The position numbers and the translations under genes were made by a program. 64,000 bases of DNA from Leucocoprinus leucothites (Eukaryota > Basidiomycota > Agaricomycetes > Agaricales > Agaricaceae): the NCBI GenBank assembly GCA_013368445.1, contig JAACJO010000020.1:310001-374000 (forward strand), given 5' to 3'. Positions 12,501 to 24,868 of this stretch are shown here, one piece after another. Every line of letters begins with the position of its first letter. The first letter of the stretch is position 1. The notes below the pieces were generated by a model. It searched no databases and was not told the DNA's origin. It saw only the letters and a program-made list of their open reading frames with translations.

Positions 12501-13065
12501 ATAGCCGAGCCTAATTTGGGGCCGATCTCTGGGCGGGTAACCTGACAACACCGCCCGCTACATGTTCACTCACCGTCATGGGCGATTGGATTCGCTGATG
12601 AACTCGACAGCGGCAGCTGTCTTCTACCATGGGCTGCTCGTCCTGATTCTACCTTCATGGCCGCTCTGCTATTTGCTTGTTGCTTCGTGGCCGCCTAAAA
12701 GCCGAGCTCTGAATGATACCCACTGGCCTGGTTCAATGTCCGCAGGACACCCTTCAAAGCCAACGCAGCCCTCCCTACCCTGCGATTTAATTGACAAGCC
12801 AGGTAACTGTGAGGGTGCCTTGATGCTCGGGAGAATGCGCGATGGCGTGGGGAGCTAAGAGAAATATAACATTTGATTCAGGGGACACTAGCTTCGATTG
12901 AGTTGTGAAGTAGAAGTGATTGGTCTCAGTGGGTGGTCAATTTCCCTAGACGGAGAAACCATTGAACAAGACAATCATGTTCATAGTAGATCTACTCCAA
13001 GAAAACGTCATATGCACGCATGCTGATGATAATAGACACCGCTCGTCCGTTTGGGTTGACAGGTA
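12501..13065. other. Intergenic, no gene recognised
   Basis: Between the duplicated unit and the peroxiredoxin. One plus-strand frame of 98 codons (12,562-12,858) has no recognisable feature and I do not call it. Confidence 0.4.
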
Positions 13066-13838
13066 CTAGAGCTGTGCCAATACCACCTTTGCGTCTGTGA
13101 CAGTGAGGTTACTCGGAACCTCTTCTACGGCAATCGAAGACACTTTCTCGTCTTCAGCAATAATTATATATCGCTGAGCATTGTCGGAAACACGATGAGT
13201 ACTGAAGGCGTCGCTATCTCAGACACAAGTTCTCACCTTTGAGCGCGGGCCACCGAGGCGAGGTGTGGCGTCAAACAACAAGCCCAAAGCGGAGGTAAAG
13301 GCACCCTTGTCATCCGCTATGAACTGCACGTCTAGGAGGTTCCGGGTTTTCAGGAGTCATAATATTAAATCCCGGATCAAGGACTCACTCGTGCCGCTCG
13401 GTGCCAGATTTTCTTTCCATGCCCTATAAAATATGAGTATATGCACTAATCGCCATGTATATCGCTCACTTCATCACGAATACATCGTTTACAGAGACGA
13501 CGTAGATGTTCTTGACCCCCTTCGCCTTGAAATCATCATAGGCCTTAATATAACCCGGGATCTGGGCACTGCAAGTTCCTGTGAACGCCCCAGGAACGCC
13601 GACCTGAGTATATCAAACATATCATTTGAGCCAATCGCCGGTGATCTAAAGGGCATAATCAACGACTTACGATGATGTTCCTTCCACTGAGATCGAGTTT
13701 CTTGGACTCGTCAGCAGCGTTCTCCTTCAGGTCTGAGGTTGAAGGTATATCGGCTCCGGGTTGGATTTGAGCTTTCGCTAAAATTGCGGTGGCAACAGAG
13801 TGAGCAGCCTGTGCAGCGGATGCCATAACACTAGCCAT
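13066..13838 (-). CDS. Peroxiredoxin, type II / PRX5-like (AhpC-TSA)
   Basis: Thiol peroxidase reducing H2O2 and alkyl hydroperoxides. Exons 13838-13671, 13603-13470, 13423-13389, 13331-13237 and 13173-13066 give about 179 residues, all junctions in frame. The active site is GVPGAFTGTCS with the peroxidatic Cys at about residue 67, followed by IPGYIKAYDDFKAKGV, VNDVFVMKAW and a C-terminal part with RSKRY, all typical of the Prx5/type II group. I see only this one cysteine in the spliced protein, so there is no resolving cysteine and turnover would need an outside thiol (glutathione or thioredoxin). The N-terminal 55 residues are an alanine-rich extension that could be a targeting sequence. 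An upstream in-frame ATG at 13,865 would add nine residues; the 13,838 ATG (AAAATGGC) looks better. Confidence 0.92.
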
Positions 13839-14103
13839 TTTGTAAATAAAGGTGATGAAGAACAATGGATGAAGAGAGCAGACTAGTGGGTAAAGTGGAC
13901 AAAGTTTATATCTACATAATCAGCGCCTTTGATGCGTGACGTCATTCCCAGGGTTTTGATGGGCTCGATAATACTTCCAAGAGGTGGCTGAGCCAATGCA
14001 CTATGTACGCTTTGTACCTTTTAGCATACCACCGTATTAGATTGAGATACATGGATAAATTATATGTTATTATTGGCGCAGTCCTCGTACTCACGCCTTG
14101 GAG

Positions 14104-15559
14104 CTACTCTTCTTGCTGGGCGTTTTCTTGGGCAAGGTAATCATCGACAGCTCTTCCGAATCGATGCACGATAATATCTGTTTCAGCCTGGCCTGCAGTA
14201 ATTGCTCGTAGCTCTAAGATGCTATATATGTTGTGAAGACATAATGCTCAATATTCAATAGAGTATACTCACAATCTACATGCCTGTAAAGACCGAGGAT
14301 ATTTAGCGGAGAACTCGGATATCAGAATCGGATTTTTTAGTATGGGGAGAAGAGAAAGCGACTCACAACTGAGTTCGGGACTAAGAGAACCAAGGCAAAG
14401 CAAACCACTTCCCATGGCTCTGAAGGGCTAATGAGACCGTCAAAAAAATCTCGCTAGCCTAAATCCGACCACAATGACCGTGGTGATGTGCCTACCGATT
14501 GAAGAATGATACCGATGTCATAATATTCGCGCAGAACATGAAGACAAAGAGTGAAATTCCTAAAACACAATGTTAAGCGATCTATGAGACCGACTATAAG
14601 GAAAGAAATTCTGACCTTGAAGTAGAAAAACCATGCGAAGTTTCCCATTGATCCCCATCGTCGTTATCGCATGCTTATGGCAGTATTTGATGAGAATTTT
14701 TGTCTATCAAGATACGAGGGACATACAGAAACTGTCAGGGCAATAGACATGCAGTCTATAACTGTGCCTGTGATCTGTACCATTCGCTCAGCATACATTC
14801 TTTCGACGGAACACAGTTAGAGAAAGACTCACCATTACATACTGGATTGCAAAATTTCTAAGTCATAAAGAACCAGAAATTAGAAGGAAGTCTTACGGCA
14901 AATGGACGCTTGCTCATGCGAGCATCTCGATAGCACCCGGTACGCCCCAGTAGTTGAAAAAGACTAGGATCGAGGCGTCGACTCTCCTTGATCAAATAGG
15001 CCCAGACTTGGGTACCAATATACCCACACATACCCAAGGCAAGCAGTATACGAACTTCTCTCGTCCTGCCTGTGTATGCGTACGCACGAATGGCAAGTAC
15101 ACCTACAAGATTGTAGTGAGATCACGGTTATATCACTCAAGCAGAAGTTTGATTGAACCCACCATGTGGAACAAGTTGCTGAAGGGGATGGTGGGATTAA
15201 GCTGGAAGCTGGCAATACTACGCAAGAGACTTACCAAAACCATGAAGATGAGATGCTCAATCAGGAGTTCTTTGCCTTTACATTCTTCCAGCGTATGATC
15301 TCCAACCATAAGCCACATGGCGATAGGCCACAGCACAATGGGCAAGAACCGTCCTGCAAGATAGATGCACTTGAGCGCCGTCCAGCGTGACAAATATATC
15401 TAGTACAGCAGAAATGTAGCTCGGCAGTTTCAGATTGATTGCATCACGTACCAAATTGATCTCCTGTGGTAAGCTATTTCGGGGACAACCGATTAATGAA
15501 AAGCGGAGAACAGGAGAAAGAGTCATACACTGCTAGAAACTCCCATATTACAATTGGAT
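14104..15559 (-). CDS. DUF6533-type multi-pass membrane protein (N-terminus unresolved)
   Basis: Member of the large, uncharacterised Agaricomycete DUF6533 membrane-protein family. Recognisable pieces, in transcription order: WEFLAV / LPQEINL (15,559 to about 15,460, two small exons), IYLSRWTALKCIYLAGRFLPIVLWPIAMW after an acceptor near 15,410, the RAYAYTGRTREVRILLALGM segment at about 15,100 that matches the family's RLYALY-x-R pattern, TM-like exons at 14,559-14,496 and 14,427-14,367, an 11-nt microexon 14,283-14,273, and the last exon 14,221-14,104 ending in an acidic tail and TAG. Introns are 50-90 nt. The first exon, upstream of about 15,560, was not resolved. A decayed paralogue lies directly upstream (16,505-18,620). 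Confidence 0.65.
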
Positions 15560-16504
15560 CTGAAAGGATTTACATCATCAAGCATTTTCGAAGTTTGAGT
15601 GAGGTACGAGTCCTACATGGTGCTAGGCAAGGGATTTGTGTGAGTTGGAGTGGATTCCCACAAACGACTTAACTGACCTACAAGGGAATATTTGGCCCTG
15701 TTCGAATTATTTTGCCGAATTATTGAGACGAACCAGTTGAACGAGCTGTACGAACCTTTGTATCCGACTGACTGCAAAAACCAATCTCTCCGCCATTTGA
15801 AGGGCCCCGAGGCCGCGTGGTGATCTGGATTCGAAGACACGAGCAAATGATAGGGAGAAATGATAGGGACTGTAGCAGGTCAGCGTGGTAGGGAAGAAGT
15901 AAGAGAGGAGACACGTAAGTTATGAGAGCAGTCGCCCTCTTATCCGGCCTCGTATCACACGGTCGTGTCAACCCAACGGTGTCTAGATGGGCGGCAGGGA
16001 GAACCGAATAACACCAGGATCCTGACATGTTGGGCAATCCCGAGCTTGGCAGTATTTGGTCGCAACATTGAATGCAGACGGAGCAAAGAAGGGTCGCCAT
16101 AGCCTGGGACATAATTGTTAGGTTTAAGGTTTCTCTCGCTTCAAACTCAGCGGCTGTGTCACAGAAGTAATGCTAAAGTGGCCCTACAAGGTCCCTTTGG
16201 CAATGAGATATTTTTAACATCAACTTGCAGCAGCCTGGAAGAAAGGACTTGAGAAAGATGTGGTTTGAGTAGAACTTCGATGGCTGGTGCTCGGCCTCGT
16301 CGGTGAAATTTACCGCTGGGCTCAATCCGCTACGCTATTGCAAGCTTGAAGACTTACAAGCCCCGTTTTCAGCAGACCGAACGCAGTACATAGGGTCCCC
16401 TTCTATCAAATATTCTAGGCCCTCGGTGCCTGAATTGGTCGGTATCTGCCACTGCACGGAGATTAAGTATCATCCCAGCACCGATCACGACTCACCTCCT
16501 AAGG

Positions 16505-18620
16505 CTATACTAATAGCCTGGGAGACCGTTCATGATTCATTAGTTGAGTGGGCTGTGTTGACTCCTCACCCTCATTGTCAGCATGGGCTGGATGATTGCC
16601 TATTGCTTTCCCGGATTCAACCAAGACGATCTCGGTCTCTATTCTGTTTACCAAAACTTGACATAGCTCTAAAATACTGATGTAGAAGAAATGATCTCGG
16701 AAGACACCAAGACGGCAGGTTGGGGAGCTACTTACAAATCGCATGCCTGTATCGGATTCCCAAGTATCAATGATAGTGTTGTCATGGGCTCGGCTCAGAG
16801 CCGTGAGTCAGCCGAGTTGAGCCGACCTGAGCCGAGTTCTTAGTAATGATCGGCTCATGCCTGCATCACTGCTCAGCTCAGGGTAGGAGCAGCTCAAGCC
16901 CGGCTCGAGCGGATCAAAGACACCACTTTTGGACTTCAACACACGTGGCTATTCTGGATGGCATTTTGCAGAGTTCAGAGAGTGATATCTGTTCATTAGG
17001 CATTTTTAAGCATTTGTGATCCTGCTGAACTTGGTGCAGACGATTGAAACGGGCACACAGTGTGTCCGAGGCTAAAAATAAATAAATATTATAATCTGTA
17101 ATGATGTTATATACCATTGTATATTACTATGTCTTCAAAACTTCGGTCTATTCCAATGACAAGACCGAAGTGAAAACATTGAGAAAGGTTGATTCTGAAT
17201 GCTGGGTGCTGAGCATCATTCATAAGTATCACGAATCCAATCCATTGACAATCCGCCCATCAAACATTAACTAGGTGCCTGTCGGTTGATCCGCCATCAG
17301 CACCCATCACTGATGAATTAGCGACTCTGATGAGGCATCAAGACAAAGTAGTTCCGTCGTTCTATCCTCGAATTTATGTGGAATACTTCACACATTTTAC
17401 TGCCCTTGGATTTCAGTTTATTCTAGCACCCACAAGTTCTTTATATTCTATGTATAAGACATAAATACAGGTGCACTGTATCTTTTCACTTAAAAGAGGA
17501 AACTATATTACGGCTCATCGACTCGAGCCAGCTCTGAGCCGAGTTGAGCCCGATTTTCGGCTCCCCGGCAGCTCAGGAGCCATCAATGAGCTGAGCGGAC
17601 CCTGAACCGAGCTGAACCGAGCTGTGATAACACTAAATGATAAATACCTGAACTGAGATTCAACATACCATGGTGTTCGGAAGAAGTAGAAGTAAAGAAA
17701 AGCATGTGGCTTCCCAGGGTTGGCAAGGGGCTGAATGGGCGTAGGTATCGTATCAGGGCATCAGTATAACAATAGATACTTGCCTCCCGAAAAGGATACA
17801 TGGTCAAAATATTTCTGGTAAGAATGAAGACGAGGGGTGAATGGCCTATTTCAATATTTTAGCACACTAGGGTCGGGTCTACACTGGTGTGGGTTTGCCT
17901 TCGTGCATGAACACGCGCTGAAGATTTCCCGTTAGTCCTAACGTTCTTACTGAATACTAATCTAAGTTAAACAGTAATCATTCTTTCCTATACTTTATGC
18001 TATCTTCGTTACTACCTCGGTTATGCATTCAACGCATTTGCAGTACAATAAACGGTTGTGCCTGCTAGCTGATTTATCGTTTCAGCAGCGTCGAACTCTG
18101 TACATAAAAGACGAGTGTGGAGACATAGTACGAGGTCATACTGGAAGCGACGACAATGAGTGTAATATTATCTTAAGTATTAGTTCGAAGGCACCTACTC
18201 CAAGCTGAGGTTTTCCGAACCCTGCTTCAGGATCTTGGAAGCGGCTCGATTCCCTCAACAGGCGAAATATGTCCCGGTCTAGTTTCCGAGTCCTTTCCGA
18301 CGTGTATGACCAAAGTAGAATACCGCAGTATGCACTAACGCACAAGGCAGGGAATGTGCCAATGGGATAAATTACTATGGGTAGAGTTTGACAGAGAATG
18401 TAAACGCACTCGATCAGAACCGTCCACGAGCCCCTGGGGAGATAGATCTAACATCGAATGTCGAAGATCAGCTGATCATGCCTCTAGTAGTTCGATGCTG
18501 GTGGCCGCCTGACGAACTAGGTCAAGCTCTTGGGGTAGTCTGCAAAGGGTCAGGTACCACTCGGGTTATGTCAAAGGAGGACTAACACAGCGAGAAATTC
18601 CCAGTAACAATCGGATCTAG
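16505..18620 (-). pseudogene. Decayed DUF6533 paralogue
   Basis: Paralogue of the gene at 14,104-15,559, same strand. Matching pieces: WEFLAV-type exon at about 18,615, LPQELDL, IYLPRGSWT, then CGILLWSYTSERTRKLD (about 18,330, aligning with CGYIGTQVWAYLIKESRRLD), the 11-nt microexon near 16,745, and a C-terminal exon with ILEL and ETEIVLVESGKAI. The central RAYAY transmembrane segment present in the neighbour is missing: the sequence passes directly from the PIVIYPIG helix to the CGILL segment. A non-autonomous hAT element (16,775-17,633) sits where the next transmembrane exons should be. Loss of the core plus the insertion make a working protein unlikely. Confidence 0.65.
16775..17633. mobile_element. 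Non-autonomous hAT-like element, 859 bp
   Basis: Terminal inverted repeats begin GTGTTGTCA (left) and GTGTTATCA (right, reverse complement), followed on both sides by subterminal arrays of CTCGGCTC/GAGCCGAG-type motifs (16,790-16,915 and 17,510-17,625). Flanking 8-bp direct repeats TCAATGAT (16,767) and TAAATGAT (17,634) match at 7 of 8 positions. Eight-base target duplications plus clustered subterminal motifs are hAT hallmarks. The 600-bp interior has no transposase. Confidence 0.75.
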
Positions 18621-19867
18621 AACAATTCACCGCGGTATAAGTTTGAGTTTGATGTGCTGGAAACTGCATGGAAAGGCTTACAAGGTGCTGGAAGAGACGG
18701 TTTGAGGTCCCTATAGTACCAGGGTGAGATGAGAGACTGGGCTTACTGGTGATCTATATTGCGCCCTAGTAGTCGTAACACAACCCATATTTAAGCGGGC
18801 CATCCCTATGGAAAACAAGAATACTTACATCTCAATGTTACTCACCCTCTGGGTTATTGTTTGGGAGAAAAGGTGCACCATGATGGTCTATGAAAAGGAT
18901 TAACTAATGCTTCTTGTCGGCTGCAGGTGTCGCCCGAAGACCTTCGATGAGCCTAGCAGAGTGACAGACTTTCAACTAGAACTTGGAGAGCAGAGGAGCT
19001 TTGTGAACGATTATTTGGCAGTGGCGGGGGGATAAGTTGGTAGACGTAAAAGGTGCCAACCCGAGTTACTTTGCCGAGTAAACTGGAACTTAATGTATGA
19101 AACACGGAATCTGCCGATTACAGGCATATAACCCGCCACTAGATTCCAACTATCCACCGTGACGACATGACAGCCTTTCACTGAGGCCTTATAGCCCTGA
19201 CTAGTTAGAACTTCGTTGGAAGGGTATGGGAGTTGGTTATTATGAGTACTGCTGTATTGATGATCAGGTTAGCTCATGATGTCACCAAAATATGCAGGTC
19301 CGGTCTTGAAGGGGATGAAGCAAGTGGAAGGCATGAACCCAACGATCGAGTCAAACTGTGTTTCGACCCAACCTGCCATATCGTAGCCTTCTGCGGAAGC
19401 AACGTCGGCTGGATAAACATCAAAGTTCACGTCCAATCACAAGCATCGTAGGGAACACCGGGACCCAACCATGTACCCGAAGACGCTGCTGTGTATTCTG
19501 TCGTCATGAGTGGCCGTATTTGCATCTTGTACCAGTCTATTCAAACACGCCTGACAAACTCGGTGACTTCGAGGGAATGATCAAATTGCACAAGGTTCTT
19601 GTGCGTGGTAAAGGAATGGGAATGGACTCAAGCCTTCGTAGGTGCCTCTGATCGATCTGGGAACGTCAAGCATCATGCATCATGACTAATAATGTCTGAA
19701 ATCACATCAAGACGAAACAACAGTTTGGAAAACGTCCCACATAAACATACACAGGAAAAGAAGTACACTGCACCTCACCTGTGCCCCCACCGCACACTCG
19801 TACAGTACACCACATCCCACACATTCTCACAGAACCAAAGCTCTTAGTCAAACCACTCTCTCGTAAT
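18621..19867. other. Intergenic, no gene recognised
   Basis: Several short frames below 100 codons on the plus strand (19,233-19,650) with no domain or splice support. It must contain the 3' flank of EAF3. Confidence 0.4.
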
Positions 19868-21266
19868 TTATGATCTAGAAACATTCTGATAATTCAAGCT
19901 CGCAGAAGGATATTCTGCAAGGAATAACTGATCGCGCTCAGCTTCCATCCACCTGTAGAATGAGAGAGAAATTTAATCCAATGAAGGAAATAAAAGTTCC
20001 GATGAGGCATCCTTACTTCAAGAGTTCATTCACATAATCTCGAATGAGGAAAACACTCTCTGCATCAAGAGACGAAAAAGCAATCATTTGTGGCAGAGAT
20101 ACTGAAAGTAACACCACCGTCAGCTGGTGCGAGAGAAGGCGCAGAACTAAGCCCAAGAAAAGCTCACCTATCATTCTCAACAAATGTTCCGCCCCATACA
20201 CTTGACTCATCTCCTTCTCAGTCCCAACAATCACATGTTTACCTGTGATATATTCCTTCCGCACAGCGGCGTACTGGGGGCGTTCGAAACGGTAGAGCAA
20301 GTTGGCACCGAGAGAACGGTCAAAGTAGCATGTGAGTCCAGAGACGATAGTAGGTAGGACGAGTTTTGGCTCCCGGAGGCTGTTGGGGCACGACAGCGAG
20401 AGTAGAACATGATGAAAGTAAGCATGGAAGTGGAGGTTCAGGGAGGATGGAGATAAGCTTACTGAGCAGGTTTGGGGTCGAGTTTGAGCATGTACTCTTG
20501 CCACTGCTCCAGTAGCTCTTGAACGGTAGGCGACCGTGGAAGCGGCGCAGCGAGCTACAGCAGAGTAGCCGAGTGAAACATGTCAACATCAAGAAAAAAA
20601 AATGAGCATCAGGACACGAACTTGGTTATTCTTCGTGATAGACTCCCAATCATCCACCAACGTCGCTTTCAGTGTATCCGGGACAGTCAACTTCAACTCC
20701 GGTTTCTTACTTGCATCATCCTGGACACAAAAAGATCACGGTTAGTACCACAGAACGAAAATTGAAGGAAGGGCATAACGTACTTCATCCCGGGCCCTCT
20801 TCTGACCTCTCCCACCGTGTGTCCCATCCTTCCTCGCGCCACCTCTCGAGCCAGCACCCTTTGGACCACTCGAAACTCCTACACCAGACCCTCCAGGTCC
20901 ACCGCTAGAACCCCCGACAAGAGGCCCTCTGCCAGAGCCACCATGCCCAGAAGAAGCTTGAAGCGCTTTTTGCGTTGCGATGTTTTGTTCGTTGAGCTTG
21001 AGGAGACGCGATACTGGGACCCATTCATCCCATCTATGGGGAAGAAATGATATGAATGCGGGCTATGGTGCAATGTGTGCAGAGACTCACGTCTGTTTCC
21101 AGCCTTTGTAATGCACGAAGTAATACGGTCCTGGTCCTGACGGAGGCGCAGTTTCCTCGGTATGAACAATAGGCGGTTTCGTAATTTTGGCCTCGTAAAT
21201 GAGTGGACCATGGTAGCAGAGCACGCGTTCATTCACGTCGTATGTTGGTTCTGCCGGGGATGTCAT
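19868..21266 (-). CDS. EAF3: EAF3/MRG15 chromatin subunit (chromodomain + MRG domain)
   Basis: Subunit of the NuA4 histone acetyltransferase and Rpd3S deacetylase complexes that binds methylated H3K36; acts in the nucleus. Exons 21266-21091, 21033-20784, 20720-20622, 20554-20463, 20379-20168, 20101-20017 and 19952-19868 give about 332 residues, all junctions in frame. Residues 1-80 form the tudor-knot-like chromodomain ([20 protein letters not shown], then [13 protein letters not shown]). A glycine/serine-rich linker (about 85-140) with basic RGGARK follows. The MRG domain occupies the rest, with [37 protein letters not shown] and [14 protein letters not shown]. Length and order are normal for fungal Eaf3. 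Confidence 0.95.
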
Positions 21267-22575
21267 TTTTGTCGGTGAACCGGACGAGAAGTTTGAAGAA
21301 GATTCAGAGGTTGGGAGAGTACAACTAAGGCAGATTGAGGTTTATTTGTCGCTCTATGATTGTGTTTTGTCGTAAAGCAACAAGGAGCGCGTGTGTGCAA
21401 AGAGTAGCGAGTAGAAATGCGAAAGTGCTGGCTGATGAATATTTGAATGATGAAGACTGAGAGTAAAAAGTGAATATAACCTTGTTTATTTCCGGCCACA
21501 ACCAGATTTGGTAACCGCCGAACGCTCAAGCGCTCAAACTGCACCACTGTTCAGTAAAAAGGATAAAATATCCTGTTCGCCTTGGTCACAATACACTCAG
21601 CACTCTCATCATACAGCAGTCGGTCCATCTATAACAACGACGTCCAAAGTAACAGCCACGAACGGAGACATGAAATGGTGAGTGAATATCCAGACCGTTA
21701 ACTCTTTGGCGGCCTTCACACAATCTCAGACTCGTGGATAATTTCAGGAAATACATAAAGGGCACATAAAAGGAGGCCTCCTGGAAAGGCGGAGGAACCA
21801 CCAGTATACAAAGCAAACGAATACTCTCCCAGGAGCACCGAGCCATATGCTCAGAAAAAGGGACAGCAGCTTCGAGCCAGAACCACGCTCTTACTCAAGT
21901 TAGCAGCTTTAGCTAACACCAAAGCACCATCATCACATGAGATCCGCAGGCTTGTAGTCCAAGCGGGTTGGGGCTCTTCACTCGACTCACAGGGACACAT
22001 ATCGGACTACACGTGTATTCTTGAGGAAAGGTCGCTAGAAAGGAGAGAATGTCGCAAAGTTCTGAACTCTGGAGAGATTGTATCCAAGTCTGCACCACTC
22101 GGTATCTCTCCGCCAATAGATTCATTATGTCTCTTTGCAATTAACTAAATGAGAGCTAGCATCCACTGAAAAACGAAGACGGCCGGAATGCGAAATTCGG
22201 AGCCGAAAAAGACAAGCAGGAGCCAGACACAACTAGTAAGCAAGACAAAGTTGAGCCCATGGAACTCCCACAGACGCGGAGCAGGAAGCCAGAAGGCACG
22301 GTGGGTCTAGCAGACTGGTCCAGAGTCAGCGCGACAGATGCTCAAGAATCTTGCGGGCGTGGCAATGTGGGATGGACTGCCCAGTAGTTGTATAGTATTG
22401 TTTCAACTCTTGACCATGCACAACACGTTCTAGCATTGGTTTTTCTGACTTGAAACTTCACTAAACTTCAATACAAAGCGGTCCATACTATATACATAAC
22501 TTTGAGTTTATTTCTCGCGAAGATACGAACACAACGGAAACCGTAACCAGGAGCTCCCACTACTTATCCGACCTA
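21267..22575. other. Intergenic, no gene recognised
   Basis: Promoter side of EAF3 and 3' side of the interrupted HsbA-like gene. Only short overlapping frames; no domain, repeat or transposon end seen. Confidence 0.4.
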
Positions 22576-22742
22576 CTAAGTACTATAGGAAGTAAGAGCT
22601 GCTCCGTAAGTGTCACCTAACTGCTCGGTAATCGACTTGACCTTCGCGGTACAGTTTGCCTGTAAATATCACCTTGAGCTCACAGTCTTGTACGGGACAC
22701 GGTTACTCGACTCGTCAACATACCGGAGGTGTAGAAACAAAT
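22576..22742 (-). pseudogene. HsbA-like gene, severed 3' part
   Basis: This is the 3' end of the gene whose 5' part lies at 37,301-37,887. It holds the last 19 nt of the interrupted exon (22,742-22,724), a 64-nt intron with GTATGT and ACAG ends (22,723-22,660), and the final exon 22,659-22,576 ending in TAG. The final exon encodes 27 residues, beginning ANCTAKVKSITEQL and ending AALTSYST, typical of the C-terminal helix of HsbA/cell-wall mannoprotein proteins. Removing the retrotransposon and one CAAAT copy restores the reading frame exactly across the junction, which is the main evidence that the two pieces were one gene. Confidence 0.8.
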
Positions 22743-23116
22743 TGTTGAAACACATGCGCGTACATACGCTGCTATATGCGTGTTCACTCTCAATTATGAC
22801 ATATGCATTCTATTATTAGATACCACTATGTTCACGCACCGATACTTCGTGTGGACTATACATGTTTTACTATATGTTTTACTTGTACCCTTTACCACCT
22901 CAAAATGATGGTGCAATGTTCTCTTTATGGTAGATATTATTCAAACACTCTAGTATAAATACCTTGTATTTTCTTCGTATTTCTTTAGTCAATGTTACTC
23001 TCTCAGTTGCAACTACTACCCCATACAAATTCCCATAACAGTTTACTGCCTAGCAAAGTAAGTCATCAACTACATCATCTACCTTCACCACTATGCTCCC
23101 TGTTGCTGCTTCAACA
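22743..23116 (+). repeat. Copia 5' LTR
   Basis: 374 bp, TG...CA. A TATA box (AGTATAAATACC) lies at about 22,951. It differs from the 3' LTR at about 19 positions, 16 of them at CpG-derived sites. Confidence 0.95.
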
Positions 23117-23128
23117 GGTTATGGGCCC
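23117..23128 (+). other. Copia primer-binding site (half-tRNA iMet type)
   Basis: GGTTATGGGCCC directly abuts the 5' LTR. It is complementary to the anticodon-arm half of initiator-methionine tRNA, the priming mode known from Drosophila copia, rather than to the tRNA 3' end. Confidence 0.65.
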
Positions 23129-23340
23129 CGATCGCCAGCTCAATATCACACTACTAGATCAACCTGTTATGGGAAAGCCGCTTCCTAGTGCCACTGCTGT
23201 ACCTTGTGAAGGGCCCAGCATCCCTTCTTATTTCTGTGTCTTACCCTAGCCCTTAGGTGATTTGGGTTCAAAACCTTGCTCAATTAGCGCATCACTGCTG
23301 CTTCTAACAAACAATGTTGACTGACAACTTCTTTTCAGAA

Positions 23341-24499
23341 TGTCTTCTATCAACAATGGAGCTTCTCACATTCCTGTCCTTCAAGGCCCCAGAACTACCA
23401 GTTTTGGTCCATGAGAATGCAGGGATATCTCTCTATGATCACGACCCCTGGAACCCCTCTTATGGGTTGGACCATCACAAATGGTGTTGTTCCTCCACTC
23501 CCAGCTCTTGTTAACCCAGTCATGGGTGCCAACAATGTAGTAACAAACGCTGTGCAGGTCACTGCTGCACTCACAATTCATGAAGAAGAAGAGCATTGCA
23601 GGAACTTCCTTGAGCAATCTGCAATTGGCATGCTTATCCAAGCTGTCCCAGATTCCATGCTCCACCTCATCATCCAAGGAGATCCAGCCACCACCTGGAC
23701 TGATCTCCAACGTCCTTATGGTGTCCAAGGTCCTGCATCAGTCTATGGCGAATTCATCCATGCCATCTCCTGGTCTCTCCCCAGCAACACCAATCTGGCT
23801 CAGTCCATTGCTGAGCTTGAATCTTTATTCACTCAGATTCAAAGCGCGACCACACAGCTTCCTGAGGTGATCCATGCCATGATTCTGCTTCGCGCTATCC
23901 CGCAAGGAATGGAAACCTTAGTGTAGTCTATTCTTGCAAATCAAATGCAAATGTCTCAACTTATATGGGACATAGTCCAAAGTGCCATCCAGACAGCTTG
24001 GTCCCAGAAAATGACTGCTTCCACTTCTCACACCAGCCATTCCAATGGTCAATGGCAGCAAAACCGGAATTCTGGCAATCAACAATGCCAGGGGCAAGGA
24101 CAACAAGGGCTGTTTCGATGACAGCCCCAACAGCAGCCACAGCAGCAGCAGCCTCCTAATCAAGGCACTGGCCAGAAGCCTGGTAACAACCAATCTGGCA
24201 ATCCTGGAGGAGATGGTAAGAAAGGAAAATGTGGTAAGAGAGGAGGCAAGAAAGGCAAAGGCACTGCTAATGAAGCTGCAACTGATGCTGACCCCTCCAA
24301 CTCCTCTAGAGTCACCACCGTCGCTCCTCAATATGGCGCTTCCAGTGCCATTGGTTTCACTACCCCCACTATTGCTAACCGTCCTCTCCTTGCAAACCGG
24401 ATCACCTTGATGGCAGAACCAGCTAATGCAAGCTCTTCATCATCCACATGCCACCTTGTTGCAGAAGCACAAAAGAATACATTGTGGCTTCAGGAGTGA
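23341..24499 (+). pseudogene. Copia gag remnant
   Basis: Begins ATGTCTTCTATC at 23,341. A one-base frame change near 23,390 precedes the recognisable gag motif NYQFWSMRMQGYLS, and the following frame is open to a TAG at about 23,924. Downstream pieces, rich in Gln/Gly/Lys, continue in the same frame but with further stops (for example TGA at about 24,119). Matches the UBN2-type gag architecture (capsid-like helical region, then Gln-rich and basic tail). Non-functional as it stands. Confidence 0.7.
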
Positions 24500-24868
24500 A
24501 TCTCCAAATCTCCTCAGTCCAAGGGATATCATTGCAGAAGCTCACAAGCTACCAAGGATAAAGTGCTAAAGATCTGGGATGAAAGGCTCGCTGACCTTGC
24601 AGTCAAAGCCAAAACGACGGGCTCCATAATCAAGGAAATTCCTTATTATGGAGGAAACATGGACAAATGCCCACTGTCGCCAAAGATGACACCTCTGGCT
24701 GATCTGATGCTCGAATCTGACTCCAAGGGGGAGGATTCTGATGGGTGGACTTCTGGGTTGTGGACAAGGCAAGTCTTTTCTTCTATCTCTGATTGGATTA
24801 ACACTGATACCGTGACGCCACAGCACAACTGAGAAGGGGCCTGTTGCCCCCTTAGAGCCTACTCCCAT

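Noticed and set aside
23992..24331. 137-codon minus-strand frame opposite copia gag
   Set aside because: Shadow of the Gln/Gly/Lys-rich gag tail on the plus strand.
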